Shown: one piece after another, positions 6,431-8,315 of the stretch
Numbering within the stretch: the first letter of the stretch is position 1
How the letters are laid out: every line of letters begins with the position of its first letter
Position numbers and translations under genes: made by a program
Notes under the pieces: generated by a model
What the model was told of the DNA's origin: nothing
What the model saw: the letters and a program-made list of their open reading frames with translations, nothing else
The model's database searches: none
Assembly: GCA_019245255.1 (NCBI GenBank)
Contig: JAFARV010000610.1
Span: 1 to 8,315, forward strand
Direction: 5' to 3'
Length of the DNA stretch: 8,315 bases
Origin: Acidobacteriaceae bacterium
Lineage (GTDB): Bacteria; Acidobacteriota; Terriglobia; Bryobacterales; Bryobacteraceae

Positions 6431-7447
6431 ATGCCCAAAATCCGTTCATACTCCGAGGCTGATTGGGGAGCCGTTCTTGAAATCTGCCTTCTCGCGTTCA
6501 CTCCGATTCATCAGTCGTTCGAGCGTTGCCTGGGAACCGAATTATTCACGCTTATCTATCCCGACTGGAAAGCATCCAACGAAAAGTATCTGCGTGCGCT
6601 GATCGAATCGGGAGAAAGGGAGCGGCTCCTTGTAGCAGAAGAGAACGGCGCGGTCGTGGCCTTTATTCATTACCAACTCAATAGTGAAAAGCAATGCGGC
6701 GAGATTGGTCTCAATGCAGTGCATCCTGCCCATCAGGGCAAGGGCATTGGGTCGTCAATGTATAGCCATGTGCTCGATCTCATGCGAAGACAAGGAATGA
6801 ATTACGTCCAAGTCGGCACTGGCGGCGATCCGTCCCATGTACCAGCGCGTCGCGCCTATGAGAAGGTTGGATTTGTTCCCCTCGCGGTGGTTAATTATTT
6901 CAGGGATCTTAGCATTCCTGATCCAATCGGGAGGATCGCAACACCGACATTACAAAACGGTCCGCGACTCATCATCGTTTGTGGGCTGCCCGGTTCCGGC
7001 AAGACATCCCACGCTAAGGAGATTGAGCAGACCTTGCGTGCTGTTCGCTTTTCCGCCGACGAGTGGATGGATGCCATGGGAATCAATCTATGGGAAGGCG
7101 AAGCTCGTCAGCGAATCGAGGAACTCCAATGGAAAATCGCACAGCAGATCCTCAGTGTCGGTGGAACTGTCATCATTGAGTGGGGAACCTGGGCGAGGTC
7201 CGAGCGTGATGTCCTTCGGACCGGAGCACGACGTCTGGGGGCTGCAGTCGAGCTCCACTTCCTCGATGCCCCGGTTGACGTTCTGTTCGATAGAATTCAT
7301 CGGCGAAAGATGGAGACACCCCCTATAACTTTGGAGGACATCCAGAGATGGGCCCAGATTTTTGAGAGGCCTTCGTCCGAGGAGATGGCACTGTTCGACG
7401 CCCCGTTAGCGCAACGGCACTTCGAAGGATCGAACGGCGTCGCTTGA
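6431..7447 (+). CDS. Bifunctional fusion: GNAT N-acetyltransferase and P-loop (AAA_33/zeta-like) kinase
   Basis: 338 residues, starting at the ATG with a good ribosome binding site. Residues about 1-160 form a complete GNAT domain: N-terminal IRSYSEADWGAVLEICLLAF, the acetyl-CoA pyrophosphate loop HPAHQGKGIG (98-107), and the C-terminal ARRAYEKVGFVPL (139-151). A linker of about 18 residues leads to a small P-loop kinase domain (about 179-325). This has Walker A GLPGSGKT (185-192), an SADEW motif (208-212) where related kinases place a catalytic or substrate-binding acid, IIEWGTWARSERD (248-260), and HFLDAPVDVLFDRI with RIHRRK (276-293) as a likely lid with arginines. Both domains normally occur as separate proteins. 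It should be soluble and cytoplasmic. The kinase fold includes chloramphenicol phosphotransferase, zeta toxins and polynucleotide kinases, so a small-molecule or nucleotide-sugar substrate is possible. The actual substrates are unknown. There is no adjacent antitoxin candidate. Confidence 0.88.
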   Translation: MPKIRSYSEADWGAVLEICLLAFTPIHQSFERCLGTELFTLIYPDWKASNEKYLRALIESGERERLLVAEENGAVVAFIHYQLNSEKQCGEIGLNAVHPAHQGKGIGSSMYSHVLDLMRRQGMNYVQVGTGGDPSHVPARRAYEKVGFVPLAVVNYFRDLSIPDPIGRIATPTLQNGPRLIIVCGLPGSGKTSHAKEIEQTLRAVRFSADEWMDAMGINLWEGEARQRIEELQWKIAQQILSVGGTVIIEWGTWARSERDVLRTGARRLGAAVELHFLDAPVDVLFDRIHRRKMETPPITLEDIQRWAQIFERPSSEEMALFDAPLAQRHFEGSNGVA

Positions 7448-7700
7448 TCCGCCGCCACAAACCTCCGTTGCGCCTCACGTATGGAACTGCTGCATCGGTG
7501 TGATTGTGTCCAAGTCACGGGCTAACCGGAAACTGAGCCAGTAAGACTGATAAATCGCTGGTCACGGCCGAGTGTTTACGAATCCAAGCTGACGCGCGGT
7601 CGGCATGTCCGACTGATGACGCTTGCCCACTCACGGAGCTTATCTTCGGTTTCTCGAAAATATCGCGCGATTCATGTACGACGCTCGAATCGCGTCTGTC

Positions 7701-7742
7701 GACTACTCAGTTGTAACCTAGTTCCGAGTAGCGGACGATCCA
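7701..7742. repeat. Intergenic repeat, copy B, with hairpin-forming arms
   Basis: This is the second copy of the element at 6275-6317, in the same orientation and again upstream of a gene (90-131 bp before the ATG at 7832). Besides the shared blocks GACTACTC, AACCTAG, TTCCG and GCGGAC, it contains an inverted repeat CTACTC (7703-7708) / GAGTAG (7726-7731) with a 17-nt loop. A further outer GTC/GAC pairing is possible. The structure differs from the palindrome of copy A, so sequence rather than fold seems conserved. Confidence 0.45.
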
Positions 7743-7820
7743 CTCGGGTCGGCAGAGCATATCCGCTAACAATTTGGCGGACCGAACGAACCTTTCCGCG
7801 CAGCGCGCGTGTGATTGGAG

Positions 7821-7826
7821 AAGGAG
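7821..7826 (+). promoter_or_regulatory. Ribosome binding site of the small secreted protein
   Basis: AAGGAG ends 5 nt before the ATG at 7832. It fixes the start there rather than at any upstream in-frame codon. Confidence 0.8.
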
Positions 7827-7831
7827 ACGCT

Positions 7832-8224
7832 ATGAAGAGACAAGTCTTGCAACTTGCTGCGCTTCTGCTCGCCTCCTCTGCTCTGGTTTGGGCAGCGGAT
7901 GTCACTGGAAACTGGCAGGTCACGATTTCGACATCCGCCGAGACGCTGATGGGAAAAGCGTCGCTGAAACAGACCGGTCACAACGTAACAGGCTGGCTTG
8001 GACCTAGCGAGAATGACCCGATTCCAGTCACGGGAAGTGTCAAAGGCAAACAACTCAAGCTTACGACCCACCCTCAACCCGGACGGACTGTGGCCTTCAG
8101 TCAATGTGACCTGATCGTAAACGACGACAAGATGGCCGGCACTATTGATAGCGGCAAGGGAAAGATCGAATTCGCGCGAAGATCCCGGCAATACAACGAA
8201 CCATTGAGATGGCCGGGCCGCTAA
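7832..8224 (+). CDS. Small secreted beta-rich protein of unknown function
   Basis: 130 residues. The ATG at 7832 has a strong AAGGAG site and is followed at once by a classic signal peptide: MKRQ, then a hydrophobic stretch from V5 to W20, with cleavage after VWA (residue 21) or the next Ala. The mature part of about 108 residues begins ADVTGNWQVTI and alternates polar and hydrophobic residues in short strands with Gly/Asp turns (KQTGHNVTGWLG, VTGSVKGKQLKL, MAGTIDSGKGKIEFAR). This points to a small beta-barrel or sandwich, loosely lipocalin-like. Similar secreted proteins starting with VTGxW are familiar from Acidobacteriota, usually without assigned function. It has one cysteine (C92), so no internal disulfide, and no lipobox. 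The C-terminal 15 residues are basic/aromatic and probably unstructured. It appears monocistronic. Export is well supported; function is not known. Confidence 0.85.
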   Translation: MKRQVLQLAALLLASSALVWAADVTGNWQVTISTSAETLMGKASLKQTGHNVTGWLGPSENDPIPVTGSVKGKQLKLTTHPQPGRTVAFSQCDLIVNDDKMAGTIDSGKGKIEFARRSRQYNEPLRWPGR

Positions 8225-8237
8225 GCTGGTTGGCGGC

Positions 8238-8262
8238 TCCGAACGAGATCAGCGAGTTCGGA
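8238..8262 (+). terminator. Hairpin after the small secreted protein gene, possible terminator
   Basis: TCCGAAC (8238-8244) pairs perfectly with GTTCGGA (8256-8262) around an 11-nt loop, starting 14 nt after the stop. There is no T-run afterwards, so intrinsic termination is uncertain. The remaining bases to 8315 show no gene. Confidence 0.35.
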
Positions 8263-8315
8263 CAGTTCACGGTCCTTAACTGATGGGCAACCGAATGCGC
8301 GTCAGGACTAGCCCT

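Larger units (their letters stand above)
7448..7831. other. 384-bp gap without a convincing gene
   Basis: Open frames crossing this stretch on either strand show no recognisable domain, no good ribosome binding site and Arg/Ser-rich composition typical of noncoding translation. No tRNA, riboswitch or clear sigma70 promoter was recognised. The only structures seen are a short hairpin, GTCGG-N5-CCGAC (7599-7613), and the repeat copy B with its own inverted repeat at 7703-7731. Confidence 0.6.

Noticed and set aside
6431..7447. Zeta-type toxin of a toxin-antitoxin pair
   Set aside because: The kinase fold is related, but there is no small antitoxin gene next to it and the fusion to a GNAT enzyme is not a standard zeta arrangement.
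7616..7831. 72-residue N-terminal extension of the small secreted protein, in the same frame
   Set aside because: It is Arg/Ser-rich with no domain, and the internal ATG at 7832 has both a strong ribosome binding site and a signal peptide directly after it.
8235..8247. Inverted third copy of the intergenic element (CTCGTTCGGAGCC on the minus strand, 12 of 13 bases like 6280-6292)
   Set aside because: The similarity does not extend beyond 13 bases and lacks the other blocks. It is explained as well by the local hairpin and chance.
8263..8315. Possible tRNA or start of another gene at the right edge
   Set aside because: No cloverleaf, anticodon stem or ribosome binding site plus start could be built from the bases present.

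Overview
The window reads as bacterial chromosome of moderately high GC, most likely from Acidobacteriota. This is an inference from gene style and not from a marker gene. The clues are an Oar-like outer-membrane receptor with an N-terminal carboxypeptidase-regulatory domain, a membrane SpoIIE/PP2C phosphatase with a linker around RKFFREAY, and a small secreted beta-rich protein starting ADVTGNW after its signal peptide. There is no rRNA, tRNA, CRISPR array, transposase or integrase.

Layout. Positions 1-1902 (minus strand) hold the first 634 codons of a TonB-dependent receptor whose 3' end lies outside the window. A divergent control region (1903-2104) follows, with a tandem 10-bp repeat, a TTTCGA/TCGAAA inverted repeat and a GCCACGTGGC palindrome. 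On the plus strand come an APC/CAT-type amino acid permease (2105-3625) and, 18 nt later in the same reading frame, a PDZ-like / multi-TM / GAF / PP2C phosphatase (3644-6211). A hairpin overlaps the phosphatase stop codon. After a 219-bp gap with a plausible sigma70-type promoter comes a bifunctional GNAT acetyltransferase / P-loop kinase fusion (6431-7447). A 384-bp gap without a convincing gene precedes a small exported protein of unknown function (7832-8224). The last 91 bp contain only a hairpin.

How the parts may work together. The receptor and permease are divergent and could share regulation and serve uptake of peptides or amino acids across the two membranes. The permease and phosphatase look like one transcription unit, which suggests a transporter paired with a signalling output. 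No anti-sigma factor or anti-anti-sigma partner for the phosphatase is present. The GNAT-kinase fusion and the small secreted protein each have their own strong ribosome binding site. The gaps upstream of both carry a previously unannotated ~42-bp related element (6275-6317 and 7701-7742), which may be a shared regulatory sequence or a dispersed repeat.

The items most worth a second look are the GNAT-kinase fusion, the in-frame permease-phosphatase pair, the duplicated 42-bp intergenic element and the tandem repeat in the divergent control region.
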